From: Schoenoplectus triqueter
Taxonomy: Eukaryota; Streptophyta; Magnoliopsida; Poales; Cyperaceae
DNA length: 64,000 nt
Assembly (NCBI GenBank): GCA_964058805.1
Contig: CAXKVV010000623.1
Location: 1-64,000, forward strand
Reading direction: 5' to 3'
Shown: positions 48,588-60,100 of the stretch, in pieces
Layout: each line of letters starts with the position of its first letter
How positions within the stretch are numbered: position 1 is the stretch's first letter
Notes under the pieces: model-generated
The model's input: only the letters and a program-made list of their open reading frames with translations
Database searches by the model: none
Told to the model about the DNA's origin: nothing
Program-made: the position numbers and the translations under genes

Positions 48588-48923
48588 CAGTTTTTATTAA
48601 TAATAATAATTATTAAATTAATATTATTAAAAATAAGAGTGAGAATCGTAAAATTTCAAATATACGAATGGCAGCGCGCCACTGCCAGTGGCGCGGACGA
48701 AACGTGCCACTGGCAGTGGTGCGTTTCGTCCAAACCCCGCGCAAGTGAGATGGAGAGGCGCTGCGCGTTTTGTATATATAAGAAGCAAACGCGTCACTGG
48801 CAGTGACGCGTTTCATAAAAATAATGAAACGCGCCACTACCATTCGTATATTTGAAATTTTACGGTTCTCACTCTTATTTTTAATAATATTAATTTAATA
48901 ATAATTATTATTACTAAAAACTG
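48588..48923. mobile_element. Foldback MULE-derived MITE, 336 bp
   Basis: The element is nearly one long inverted repeat. The left arm starts CAGTTTTTATTAATAATA and the right arm ends with its complement (TATTACTAAAAACTG). The flanks ATCCTTGTG (48,579-48,587) and ATCTTTGTG (48,924-48,932) form a 9-bp target duplication with one mismatch, the MULE length. The GC-rich centre has three short dyads built on CCACTGCCAGTGG or TCACTGGCAGTGA, and a TATATATAAG motif. Arms and dyads are related to the MULE end at 2,164-2,420. The transcript would form a long hairpin. Confidence 0.88.
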
Positions 48924-48932
48924 ATCTTTGTG

Positions 48933-49252
48933 AGAACTAAAGAAAGAAATAAAACAAGAAGATCCATATAATTGAAATTGGAGAAAATATTTAAAACAAC
49001 CCAAAACTTCCTACAAAAATAAATTCAAAAACAAATGGGTCACCTTATTGTATAAATCAGAGGTGAGGGGTAGGAGAGGGTGGGGCGCTCAAGCCTGCAG
49101 ATCGTTTCCTACCTGTATCTAGTCATCGTGCACAATATGACCGTGGTGGTAAAACATCTCAAGATTCAGGATAGATAAGCACTATACCTTCTTACAACTC
49201 TTCCTACTTTGGTTGCTTCAATACTGACATATTTTCCTTGTCATCTGTATCA
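48933..49252. other. Intergenic, nothing recognised
   Basis: Short spacer before the tandem duplication. No features were supported. Confidence 0.4.
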
Positions 49253-50521
49253 GGAATGACATGAAGTGCGGGTGTTTACCACAGATAGATGGACTACATT
49301 CTAAAAATATTAAATTGGAGTGAGTTGGGTGAGAGAAGGGTGATATGAGATTGCCAGCTTCCTAAGATTTTCAAAGGGAGATAGATATAATTATTTTTTT
49401 AAGGAAAGAAAATGATTGAGATATATTTCTGATTCTCTCCCCTTCTCTCTTTTTTCAAATTATTACTATTTTTGTGGGATATATTTCTGATTTTCTTTCA
49501 ATTTCAAAAGAATATATATATAAATTTTAAAATCCTTATCACACAGGTAGATCTACAATAAAGTACTGAATTTAATTTTTTTTGAATTACTAAAAAAGAT
49601 AAGCCAAAATGCTCACTTCAAACCTGAAATTTTTTAACAAACATAGTAAACAAATGTTAACCACAAACCAGTCCAAAAACAGTAACAATCTGAATTTTTT
49701 TTATGTAATAATGACATTCAATAAATAAATAACTCAACACGTTTTTATATGTAAGGGATTAAACTTACCATGTAATGATTTAATGAGCGGCACTTTTATT
49801 TTTTATTTTGCCTAAATTCTCCCCTTCTGATAGGAAATATACTGTCTTTTAGGTAAAATCTAATCTCAACATTTTAATTGATGCAAAACAGAAATTAAAT
49901 TCAAGAGATAAACTTAGATATGCTTTAATGTAAGTTCTAGGGTAAACTAAAAGCATAAAAATTCAACATAAAGATCTGTTTTTTCATTTTTTTTGTCAAA
50001 ACTAGCTATATACCCGCGCGTTGCAACAGACTCTTTTATTTAAATATTAAAATATTATAAAATAAAAAATTCATATTTATCTAATATTAAATTATAAATT
50101 CACCAAATCATAGAGAAAACCTATAATAAAGACTATATTTAATCTTGGATGAGATTTTTGCACAATATGAGTTAATGATTCATGATTTTTATGGCAAAAA
50201 AAATAAATTATTCTAACATATATTATCACCATTAATTTCTTACCAATATGCACAAGGTTTCTAAATAAAAAATAATAATATTATGGAAATAATAGAATTT
50301 AAGGGAAAGAAATGAGAGAAATAGGTGATCAATGGACGCGATCACATATGTTCGATCAACTAAAAATAAATATTAGCCGTCTAATTGAGGGATAAAATAG
50401 GTATAATAAAAAATTACCATGACAAAAAATGACTCTCTAATTCTTAAATATTTTATATAATAGTATAGATTTAGGAGTATGATAAGGGATTTGAAATCTG
50501 ATGGGAGTTCTGACAGAGGAA
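49253..50521 (+). repeat. Tandem duplication copy A (carries a Helitron)
   Basis: It starts at GAATGACATGAAGTGC and ends at GTTCTGACAGAGGAAT. It matches copy B (50,531-55,918) once the Helitron (50,002-50,469) is removed from A and the hAT element (50,617-55,218) from B. GGTGAGAG at 49,328-49,335 is the unoccupied hAT site. Non-coding. Confidence 0.92.
50002..50469 (-). mobile_element. Non-autonomous Helitron, 468 bp, with preserved empty site
   Basis: On the minus strand it begins TCTATACTATTATATAAAAT and ends with CTGTTGCAACGCGCGGGT then ATATAGCTAG, inserted between A and T. It is a relative of 9,856-10,327. The paralogous copy B reads straight through GTCAAAA|TTTAGGAG at about 55,867, exactly the sequence left when these 468 bases are removed. 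Helitrons make no target duplication, which fits. Confidence 0.93.
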
Positions 50522-51324
50522 TGATGAGAGGAATGACATGAAGTGCAGGTGTTTACCACAGATAGATGGACTACATTCTAAAAATATTAAATTGGAGTGA
50601 GTGAGTTGGGTGAGAGTAGTGTATTAAAATCGGGACGGGTCGGGTTGGGTCGGGACGGGTTATGGCGGGTCGGCGGGTTTTGACGGGACGGGTCGGGACG
50701 GGTCAACGGGTTACGGCGGGGCGGGTTAGCACGGGTCCAATTCGGGGGGTTTGGCCGCGACCCGTCCTAGACCCGTCGGGTTGGACGGGTCGGCGGGTCG
50801 GGACGGGTGGGACGGGTCGGTGGGTTAAAATTTTTTTTTTTATTCTGAAAAATCCAAATAAATTCTAAAAAATTCCGAAAAATTCAAAAATAAATACTAA
50901 AAATATTAAAAAAATAAAAACTTATATTCTTGACCAATAAATTTTATTTTATTTATTTTGTCTTTTTTTTTCAAAATTATAAAAAATTATAAAAACCGAA
51001 AATAATTATTGAAAAATTAAATGATATGACTTAAAATAAATTGAAATAAAATTTTAAATGATATAAAAAAATTATTTTATTTTGTTGTCATTTTTTTTCA
51101 AAGTTCGAAAATAATAAACAAAAATTGAAATAAATTATAAAAAATCGAAAATAATTATTGAAAAATTAAATAAAATCTTAAATGATATGACTTAAAATAA
51201 TTGAAATAAAATTTTAAATGATATAATAAAATTATTTTATTTTTTTGTCATTTTTTTTTCAAAGTTCAAAAATAATCAAATAAAATTAAATAAATTTTAG
51301 AAAATCGAAAATAATTATAAATAA

Positions 51325-51395
51325 AGTTACCCTCCTCCTTTATTCCGGGCTTGGGACCGGCTATGTAATACATAGGCGGAGTTCTAACTTTTTAT
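51325..51395 (-). repeat. Short conserved motif inside the hAT 3' region
   Basis: The minus strand reads ACATAGCCGGTCCCAAGCCC then GGAATAAAGGAGGAGGG. It is much more GC-rich and ordered than its AT-rich surroundings. I recall near-identical phrases as frequent in plant repeats, but cannot check it. Confidence 0.3.
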
Positions 51396-51500
51396 TCGTT
51401 AGTAAAGTTTATTGAAAAAAATCAAATAAGGATTGTAAATGCTAGAAAAAATTTAAAAATAAGGGAAAAAATATAAAATATAAGTGTTTAAAAATACCAT

Positions 51501-54078
51501 CTAAATATTCGAGTTCATATACCATAGCTCATTTTCGGGCATACCATCTGAGTCTCCATCTGCTTCTGTCATAAATTCACCGGATGATTGTTCTACGGGT
51601 GCATGTTGATTACGTTGTTCTGCATCAAACCAATCTTTCAAGCATACGAGTCGTTCGAATGTCTTTGCACCCAATCTGCTGCGTTTATCTGTTAGTATCC
51701 TGTTTGCTGAACTAAAACAGGATTCGGAAGGGACGGTTGACACAGACACGGCAAATATATCACGTGCCATCATGGCGAGAGTTGGATATGCATTTTCATT
51801 CCTCTTCCAATAACCGAGGATGTCAATACCGTCAGGTTCCATACTTCCTAAACAATAGCTAACTAATTCATTCATATTAGTTTGCATTTGTGAGTCGTCA
51901 TCTTCCTCCAAGTCTCGCAATAATGCAGACCGACTATTGCTCCTAACATATTTAAAAAAAATATTAGTCTCACAATATTATAATAATATAATGAGTTTGA
52001 ATATTGTAAATATGTTAGAATTTAGTACCTAATATTACGAGGATTCGAAGAAGATGGATGATTCGTTTGGTTTGAATGAAGTTGGGTGTTGTATAGGTTA
52101 AACATTTCTTCCAATGCGGATGTCACACGTTGTTCCTCCCCGATATGTGGTAAATTTAGATTCTTCTTATACCGTTCAAGCAATCTTATAGTATACTTAT
52201 TCTTGAATGAAGGATGGAGACAGTTTGCAAGAATTGTAACGAGAGGAACTTCATCCCAATATTTTAGGAATTTCTCTCTCATGGCTTCTATAATTGGTGA
52301 CAGATGTGAGTCACCGTGCACGTCCTCCGTGATTCGACGAAGATCTATATTCTCAAAATCATGGTACACCTTAAAAAAAATAAAATAAATTAGTAATGAA
52401 ATAACTTAAAATTTGTAACGAAATAAATACAAGACGAAAAAAACAAACCTTGGATATCAAATAGAGATGTTGAAGCAATTGATGAGCGGATGGTATGTAC
52501 GAGCATGATAGTTGGACGGTTGCGTTGAAAAAAACTTCTAAAAATGTGTGAAGTTGTTCGAGTTGATCCCATTCTTCCATGGAGCATAATAAGGGTAATC
52601 CCTCGGGTGAATTACGTAGGATCTCACTTATAGCATGTTTGTATGGAAGGACATGGTGTATCATTCTATATGTTGAATTCCAACGTGTATCTATGTCCCA
52701 CGGTACTCTTAACTTGCTCAAATTTAATCGTCCACACAAGGCATAAAAATCTTATTTTCTTATATTGTTAGAATAAATATGATGAAGACCATCTTTAAAT
52801 TTACATATTAAATTATTGACGGAAGTTGTCTTCAAACCCGCCTTAACAGTTAAACTAAGAATATGACATGCACATTTTTGGTGAAACATTCTACCATCCA
52901 AAATTGGGTTTAGTGCACGTGTAAAATAATCAATAGATTTAATATTGTTGCTTGCATTATCAAAAGAAATTGAAAATATTTTGTTCTCTAAATCTCTTTT
53001 CAAATTATACTCATGCAATATATTTATAATGGCTTGATAAATAATTTGTGCGGTGTGCGGATAATTCATGGTTCGAAAACTTAATACTCTTTTTTGTAAA
53101 ATCCAATCATGATCAATATAATGGGCGGTAACACAACTATAACTAAGACCATGTTTACCGGCGGTCCATATATCAGATGTAATTGATATTTTATTTGTTG
53201 CAACTGCAAATATGGCCAATAATTCACTTTTTCGTTCAACATATTGTTTTTTTAACTCAGATACCATTTTGTTATGATGAAACCTTTTGTATAATGGTTG
53301 ACCACAACCTCTAATTACCAATCGAGCAAAATCGGTATAATATGTCATACTTATTGGTTGTTCTTTTTTTGCTATGTATCGAGCAAACTCATTTAACATT
53401 TTTTTTCGTCATATTTGACAAGAGTTCTAGTACCGTCTGAGTTCAAACAACTTTGTACCATACGGGTATCGGGTATTTCTTGGGGTTCTTCATTTTTTGC
53501 TATATGTTTATCGACATGTTTTTTAAATTGACTTAAACCATTTTTTATTACATAATTGTACGAAGTTTTACAATTACTTACCTTACATCGTGCATTGATT
53601 AGAACACTGTCGGGACCTAAAGTTTGTTCATAATAGCGCCACCAAGGTGCATCATAAGTTGGGGGAGCTCTCTTCCTTCTCTTGTCAGCTCCGGATTCGA
53701 TCGGGGATTCCGGGACGCTTGAGTCGGGGTGTTGGTGTGGAACATCCCGCACTCGTTGGATGTAACGGTGGAAGTCCACCACTAATAGTTGCATCGATAT
53801 TATATTGGGAACTTGACGGATTGAGAACTTGACGGAAATGAGGTCGAACCTTGTCCGGCACTAAAAGAAGTGATTTGCGGGTTGTAATTAGGATCAACAT
53901 GTGGTTGTGATGGATAATATTGTTGTGATGGAATTTGTTGATAATAAGGATGCGGAGGGTTAGGATTTTGTTGATAGTATGGATTCGGAGGGTTAGAACG
54001 TGACATTTCTTCACCAAAAATTTCAACGCTCAATCGATGTGCCATTTCTTCGGCTTGAGAGGGATTGGGAGATGCCAT
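51501..54078 (-). pseudogene. hAT transposase (BED finger, RICESLEEPER-like), nearly intact
   Basis: It reads from ATG 54,078 downward. A Pro/Gln/Asn/Tyr-rich N-terminus is followed by a BED-type zinc finger (CKVSNCKTSYNYVI then KKHVDKH, about 53,520-53,590). The catalytic region has ITSDIWTA and SFDNASNN, then QKCACHILSLTVKAGL, then DIDTRWNSTYRM. The C-terminal dimerisation domain reads YPTLAMMARDIFAV then STVPSESCFSSANRILTDKR. Two short introns are visible (about 52,372-52,449 and 51,945-52,028) with AAG|GT and AG borders. Lesions: a frame change near 53,800-53,830 beside a short direct repeat, a slip at an A-run near 53,396 and a TAA at 52,752-52,754. With few lesions, it died recently. 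It belongs to the hAT superfamily; cut-and-paste function is inferred from the family. Confidence 0.88.
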
Positions 54079-55918
54079 TTGATATTGCTAAAAAAATATT
54101 AAAAAAAATATAATGAATGCTAAATTGACAAAAAATAATGATAAAAAACAATGTAACAAAAAAAAGAATATAATAGAAAAACAATGATAAATAAATAATG
54201 TAACAAAAAATAAAGAATATAATAAAAAAAACTAATTAAAATAAACTAATGATAAAAAAATTAAAGAATATAAATATTTATTTAAAAAACTTAATCATTA
54301 AATAATATTTTATAAAAAATAACTAATTATTATAAATTAAAAATATAAGTAATTACAAAAAAATAAAGAATGTAATAAAAACGAATTAAAAGAAACGAAT
54401 GACAAAAAAAGAGTGCAAATATTTATTTAAAAAACTAATTACTAAAAAATATAAACTAATTATAAATTACTAATTATAAAATATAATATATACTAATAAG
54501 TAATAACTAACCTTTTTGTCGGAATCGAAAGATTGTCGAAAGCCCGAAACTTTAAGACGAATTAACGATAAATAATATAACGAATTGCTAAATTGACAAT
54601 AATAACTAAATAACACTAATATAAATATTTTTAATTTTTTTTCTGGATAATATAACAAAATTACTATAATAATATAATTAGAGAATTACTAATATCAAAA
54701 GATTAACGAATTAACGAGAGAGAGTTTGGTTTGGAGAATTGAGAAGAGAGATAGAGTGAAGTTGTTTGTGTGAGGATATGAGATGAAATGGGGTGGTATT
54801 TATAGGAAAAAAATTTGAATTATGATTTTTTATTTTTTTCCGATTTTTTTCGATTTTTTTTGAATTATTTTGAATTATTTTGAATTTTTTTGAATAACAG
54901 CGGGTTTAACGGGTCGGACGGGTCGGGTTGGATGGGTAAAGTGGGTCGGGTCGGACGGGTTTGATTCCCGGGTTTCCCGGGTCGGGTCGGGGCGGGGCGG
55001 GCACAGGTTATCCCGGGTTTGGCGGGTCGGGTCGGGTCGGGACGGGTCTAAAACGGGTCGGGTCTAAGACGGGTTTTTTTCAAATTTTTTTGCCCGCGCC
55101 CGTGCTAGACCCGCCGGTTCTAACGGGTCACGGGTCCGACGGGTTTGAGCATGGGGCGGGTCGCGGCCACGGGTCGGACGGGTCGGGTCTGACCCGGTCG
55201 GGTATTTTTAATACTCTAGATGAGAGAAGGGTGATATGAGATTGCCAGCTTCCTAAGATTTTCAAAGGGAGATAGATATAATTATTTTTTTAAGGAAAGA
55301 AAATGATTGAGATATATTTCTGATTCTCTCCCCCTCTCTTTTGTCAAATTATTATGTGGGATATATTTCTGATTTCCTTTCAATTTTAAAAGAAAAAAAT
55401 ATATAAATTTTAAAATCCTTATCACACAGATAAGCCAAAATGCTCACTTCTTCAAATTGAATATATTCCATATTAGAAGCTTGTCAAGCACCTGAAATTT
55501 TTTAACAAACATAGTAAACAAATGTTAACCACAAATCAGTCCAAAAACTGTAACAATCTGAAATTTTTATGTAATAATGACATTCAATAAATAAATTACT
55601 CAACACGTTTTTATATGTAAGTGATTAAACTTACCATGTAATGATTTAATGAGCGGCACTTTTATTTTTTATTTTGCCTAAATTCTCCCCTTCTGATAGG
55701 AAATATACTGTCTTTTAGGTAAAATCTAATCTCAACATTTTAATTGATGCAAAACAGAAATAAAATTCAAAAGATAAACTTAGATATGCTTTAATGTAAG
55801 TTCTAGGGTAAACTAAAAGCATAAAAATTCAACATAAAGATCTGTTTTTCATTTTTTTGTCAAAATTTAGGAGCATGATAAGGGATTTGAAACCTGATGG
55901 GAGTTCTGACAGAGGAAT

Positions 55919-56184
55919 CAATTCATTTTTGCTCCAGCGGAAAAAAGTACAAAGAATATAAGAAAAAAAAAACAAGCTTCCTATCAATCAGTAGAATTTG
56001 ATCTTAAATCTTACAAAAATATATTAAATAAATAAAAAATGTCAAAAGAGAATAATATCTTCGCTCAACTGTTGACCTCAAGCTCACCAATTGAAAAACA
56101 TAATATTAGGAACATACATAATTAACGAACCGATCAATTATAATTATTTACATAATATTACCAGCAAAGAAAATTCATTTTTTT
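55919..56184. other. Short intergenic spacer
   Basis: AT-rich sequence without recognisable features, between the tandem duplication and the Pro-rich frame. Confidence 0.4.
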
Positions 56185-56568
56185 TCAAAAAGCAACGGTA
56201 GGATCTAGGGTAGGCAAAGTGATATTTGAAGTAGGATCAGGTGGAAGCAACAGTGGGGATGGAGGGGCTGGAGTGATCAGGACTGGATGCAGAGGAGGTG
56301 GAAGAAAGAGAAGCAGAGGAAGTGCAGGACCAGACGGGTTCGGACAGACAAAGGTGGGAAAGGTGGATGGGGCAGGAGGAGTGGGGCCCGCGACGGCATA
56401 ATGCAGAGGAGAGGAATGGGATGAGGTTGGAGAGGGAGGCGGAGGAGGGAGCATTGCTGGAGGCGTTGAGGTAGGAGGAGAGTACGGAGGACTCAAGGGC
56501 GGAGGATCGGCCCCGCTGCGGGGGATTATATCACCTGCGCCACTAAAAAACTCGAGTGGTTCGTTCAA
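56185..56568 (-). CDS. Hypothetical proline-rich frame, 127 codons
   Basis: An open frame from ATG 56,568 encodes a Pro/Ser/Thr-rich sequence with PPPLSPPYSPPTSTPP and PPPPPSPTSS runs and a C-terminal LLLPPDPTSN stretch. It has no signal peptide and no recognisable domain, and lacks the regular SPPPP-Tyr motifs of a true extensin. GC-richness against AT-rich flanks suggests either a real exon fragment (the start LEFFSGAGDIIP looks like the inside of a longer protein) or a pseudogene. No introns or regulatory context were found. Confidence 0.25.
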   Translation of the reverse strand: MNEPLEFFSGAGDIIPRSGADPPPLSPPYSPPTSTPPAMLPPPPPSPTSSHSSPLHYAVAGPTPPAPSTFPTFVCPNPSGPALPLLLFLPPPLHPVLITPAPPSPLLLPPDPTSNITLPTLDPTVAF

Positions 56569-57191
56569 ATCATTTTAACGGTAATAAATAATTTTATGTA
56601 TTAAAATTTGTATTTAGATTTTTTTTTTGAGACGTTGTAATTTTTCGGAGATATTATTCATAGAGAATAACGATCCGCTGCGGGGAGGGAGAAAAATCAG
56701 AAAATTAGAGCGCTGGATAGATGGGTCTGGGAGGGTTCTGTGTTCGAGTAAGCTATCCGCATAGAAATGGTCGTGGTCATATTCTTTGAATTAGCATAAA
56801 TTTATTTTTACCGTCTGATGAAGAATATTTTCAGTATTTCAAAACTTGTAATATTATAATAAAAAATAGACGCTTCAATCCCTAACTGTTTTATATAATA
56901 TTATAAATATAAATATAATTGGATCATGAGTTGGTAAAACATCCTCCTCTTTTATAACAGTTCCTCTAGAATCTAGATCTTTGGATCATATTATGAATAT
57001 TCTTGTACTTTCGTCTGGTTTCCACTCGCCGACACGGCGACACGTTGTTAGAAAAAAATTAAAAAGGGAAGGAAATAAAATAATAAAATAAAGAAGGGAA
57101 AAACTCTCCTCCTCGATTCGTTTCTCGAGAAAGAAACTTTAACCATTCCTCAAACTCTCCTTTATTTGCAATCAGCTAATCCAGCGCATCC
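56569..57191. promoter_or_regulatory. Probable upstream region of the FAX1-like gene
   Basis: About 0.6 kb ahead of the ATG at 57,192. It holds AT-rich sequence, a GCCGACACGGCGACACG stretch near 57,028, and a leader-like part with CTCTCC repeats just before CCATGG. No defined TATA box can be singled out. Part of 56,570-56,690 may belong to a decayed MITE related to 10,560 and 45,085. Confidence 0.35.
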
Positions 57192-60100
57192 ATGGCGACA
57201 GCAGCACGGTTCTACGGATCAGTGGTGGCCCCGAGGAGATGTGTTGTCAATTCCTCTGGACGTCTCCGTTTCTCGCCTCTTCCTTCTTCAACCGTTTCTT
57301 CTCTGTCCAGAAACTCTCCTCTAATCGCCTCAAAGGTGCCTTCTTTACGCAAGTCACTCTTATATTTTTATTAATAATGCGATCCCAGTTCGGACTTCTG
57401 TAATTTTGAAACTTGCATTTTGGAGATTAGCAAATTAGGGGACTGGACACCGATTCTGTTTTTTTTTTCGAATCTGGAATAGGATCGATTAGTAACAGAA
57501 CTATTGAATCTTAGCTCTCAAGATGAGGTTGCAATGAAACCAGCAGCTGGAATAAGCTTCACACTGAGTCTTATTACGATTTCTTCCCTCTTTTTTTCCG
57601 CAACTGGTGTTTATGGTTAACATCAAGCTCCAGCTGTGTACTTACATTTCAGTTCCAGTACAACACAACCCATCTAATACCAAATTGAAGACAAACATCT
57701 GAATTTGAGCCTATACAAAAGTTGATCCCCTCCCTTTTCGTCCTCTTTTTCCTTTGACAGTGGACATTTTCTTTTGTAATGGCAGATACCGACCTCTACA
57801 TTTGTAAAGAAGAATAGGTTGATAACAATAGCCTTTGATGCTAATACTTCCATCAAGTACACTGAGGATCAGATTCCTAATGAGGATCAGACTCTTAATG
57901 TGGATGCAAAGTTTACTGAAGATGTAACTCAAGATAACACAATATTGGCTTCAAATGTTCAAGAAATTGATAAGCAGAAAGCACCAGAAAAAGAAATTTC
58001 TTCAGCACCGAAGAACTGTGCAAAAATCCATGATTTTTGTTTAGGCATTCCTTATGGTAACTCTTTCATTCTCTGTCCTTTTTATTTATTTGATTTGATA
58101 TCAGAGCTGACTGTGATTTGTATGGGATTGTTGAAACGAAACTATGCTTTATAATTCCATAATTAAAGAATAATGGAGGAGATGGACAAGGGTCAATTAC
58201 ACGGTTGGAGTTTGTGTTATGTTTAGCTGCACATTTGGGGTTGAGATTAATTTAGGCAATCACAGATTTTGGGGGCTGGTGTAAATACTGGATTGGTGCA
58301 ATGTTTCTTATTAATACCTTAAAATTTATATAGAAGTCTTTATCTGTGGCTGAAACTGTTGCTCAGCATAGATCATTATGTGGACTGTAATGTTACTTAG
58401 ATCTCTATGTGCTAATAGTTCTTGATTACTTGTTTCCAATAGGTGGGTTTCTGCTAGCAATGGGAGTTATCGGATTCCTAATATGGAGAAATCTGGAGAG
58501 CTTGTTCCTAGGCATTGTTCCAGGAGCTGCTATTTTTGTCCTTGGTATAACCAGTCTCAAGGTTTGGAGAGGTGGCAAATCTAGTGTGCCTTTCATACTG
58601 GCTCAAGCAGGTTATTATTTGCTCCAACAGTTATACTGGTTCTGTCTCTTTTATCTGTTTCCATTGTATCTTCGGCATCCTCTAAAAGTTTGATCGGTCC
58701 CACACCACGCATGCACATGGAAAAACACAAGAGATGTTCTTCTTTTCAGTTCAAACAAGTCTTCTTAGAAATATGCCCCCTTTTGTACCATAATTGGCCT
58801 GCACATGATAAAGACGACCATGTTGTAGATGTTGATCATAAGAAAGTAAGTTACATAAAAAACAGATGATACTTTAAAAGTTCATTTGATGTAATTGCAA
58901 CAATATGAAACAATATAACATTTTTAATTGTTTGACAATATTTTGAATTAATAGATGATAGTTTTTCAGATGATCAGTTGCCCACAAACTATAATCAGGT
59001 CCCATTTTGTGAAATAACAAGCTTTTACTCTTTACATTTAGAGAGGCATGGAGTGTCCTTATCAATTTGTAGTTTTAATAGTTAACCAGATTGTTCTACA
59101 GTTCTATTAATCATCATTATTCTTTACAGCAACAAACTATAGCTGTTAGAGAGGCATGGCGTGACTTTATCACTTTGTAGTTTTAGTAGTTAACCAGATT
59201 GTTCTACTAATCATCATTATTCTTTACAGCCATTGCCTCTGTACTTGTGTGGAAATATATCCAGGCTTTCAACTTGGTATGTACTTCTATGTACTTCTAT
59301 TGTAACTAAGTTTAGTTCATTATTATTGCATCTCCTTCTGTGGCCACAGAATCCCTAGCTGACAGCTGCAAAAAGTTTTGTCCAAAGTCAAATTTACTAA
59401 AAGATTTTCACTTTTCAGGCATGGATGTTTAGTTGATACAAATTGACTTTTTGGATGTTGCTGTTAAATTTTTCTTTATGGAAATTGAAATCAATATAGC
59501 AGAGCCGTGATGCTTAAACTATTTTTTTTTTTGAGAATTTATTATTCATAAGAAGCTCAGGTAAGGTAGAATCATGTTTATGTTTAACATCCAGGGATAT
59601 AAGCATATCCTCTGTGAATGTATTGCTTGCCACAAATAAATTCTGCATAAATCCAAAAGCACTCATGTGCGTCATAGTTTTGGGATATAAGCAATTTTGT
59701 AAACGAGACAAGCTAATTGGTTTAGCAATTGTGTAGTTTTAAGTATTATTTATTACTTTTTCTGGGGTGAATTTGGGTACAATATATGCACTGCAATTAA
59801 TGCAGACCATAAAGACTTAACTTCTTGTTTTCTTGCATGGGCAGACTAAAAAGCTACTTCCATGGGGCTTCTATGGTTTTATAAGGTATTTCCATATTCT
59901 TGCAATTTCAATTTTTTTTTTCTTTTTCAATTATTGACTGTTTTATACTTATTGTGAAAGCAATTTTCACTTGATTTTTTTTTTCAAAGAGGTTGACATT
60001 AACTTTAGACTGACACAAATAGGTGGAAATTTAAACCCCTTGAAAACCAAGAGAGAATATATATATATAGAGTTGGGCTATGGTGCTATACATATCACGG

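Larger units (their letters stand above)
50617..55218 (-). mobile_element. 4.6-kb hAT transposon with transposase gene
   Basis: The ends are TAGTGTATTAAAA and TTTTTAATACTCTA. The flanks GGTGAGAG (50,609-50,616) and GATGAGAG (55,219-55,226) form an 8-bp target duplication with one mismatch. The single unoccupied copy GGTGAGAG in duplication copy A (49,328) confirms the ends. Both ends carry several hundred bases of CGGGTCGGGACGGG-type repeats. AT-rich stretches at 50,830-51,480 and 54,080-54,890 separate them from the coding part. Confidence 0.95.
50531..55918 (+). repeat. Tandem duplication copy B (carries a hAT element)
   Basis: Direct repeat of 49,253-50,521, split by the hAT element. It shares ATTAAATTGGAGTGAG near 50,587 and the CAGCTTCCTAAGATTTTC segment near 55,245. 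GTGA is present once more just left of the hAT insertion than in copy A. Non-coding. Confidence 0.92.

Noticed and set aside
54961..55239. Gly-rich 92-codon frame and similar frames at 6,564, 37,098, 37,630 and 50,662
   Set aside because: These are translations of the CGGGTCGGGT subterminal repeats of hAT elements.
57674..57932. Two minus-strand frames across FAX1-like exon 2
   Set aside because: They are antisense shadows of intron 1 and exon 2 of a gene with a complete, phase-consistent model.
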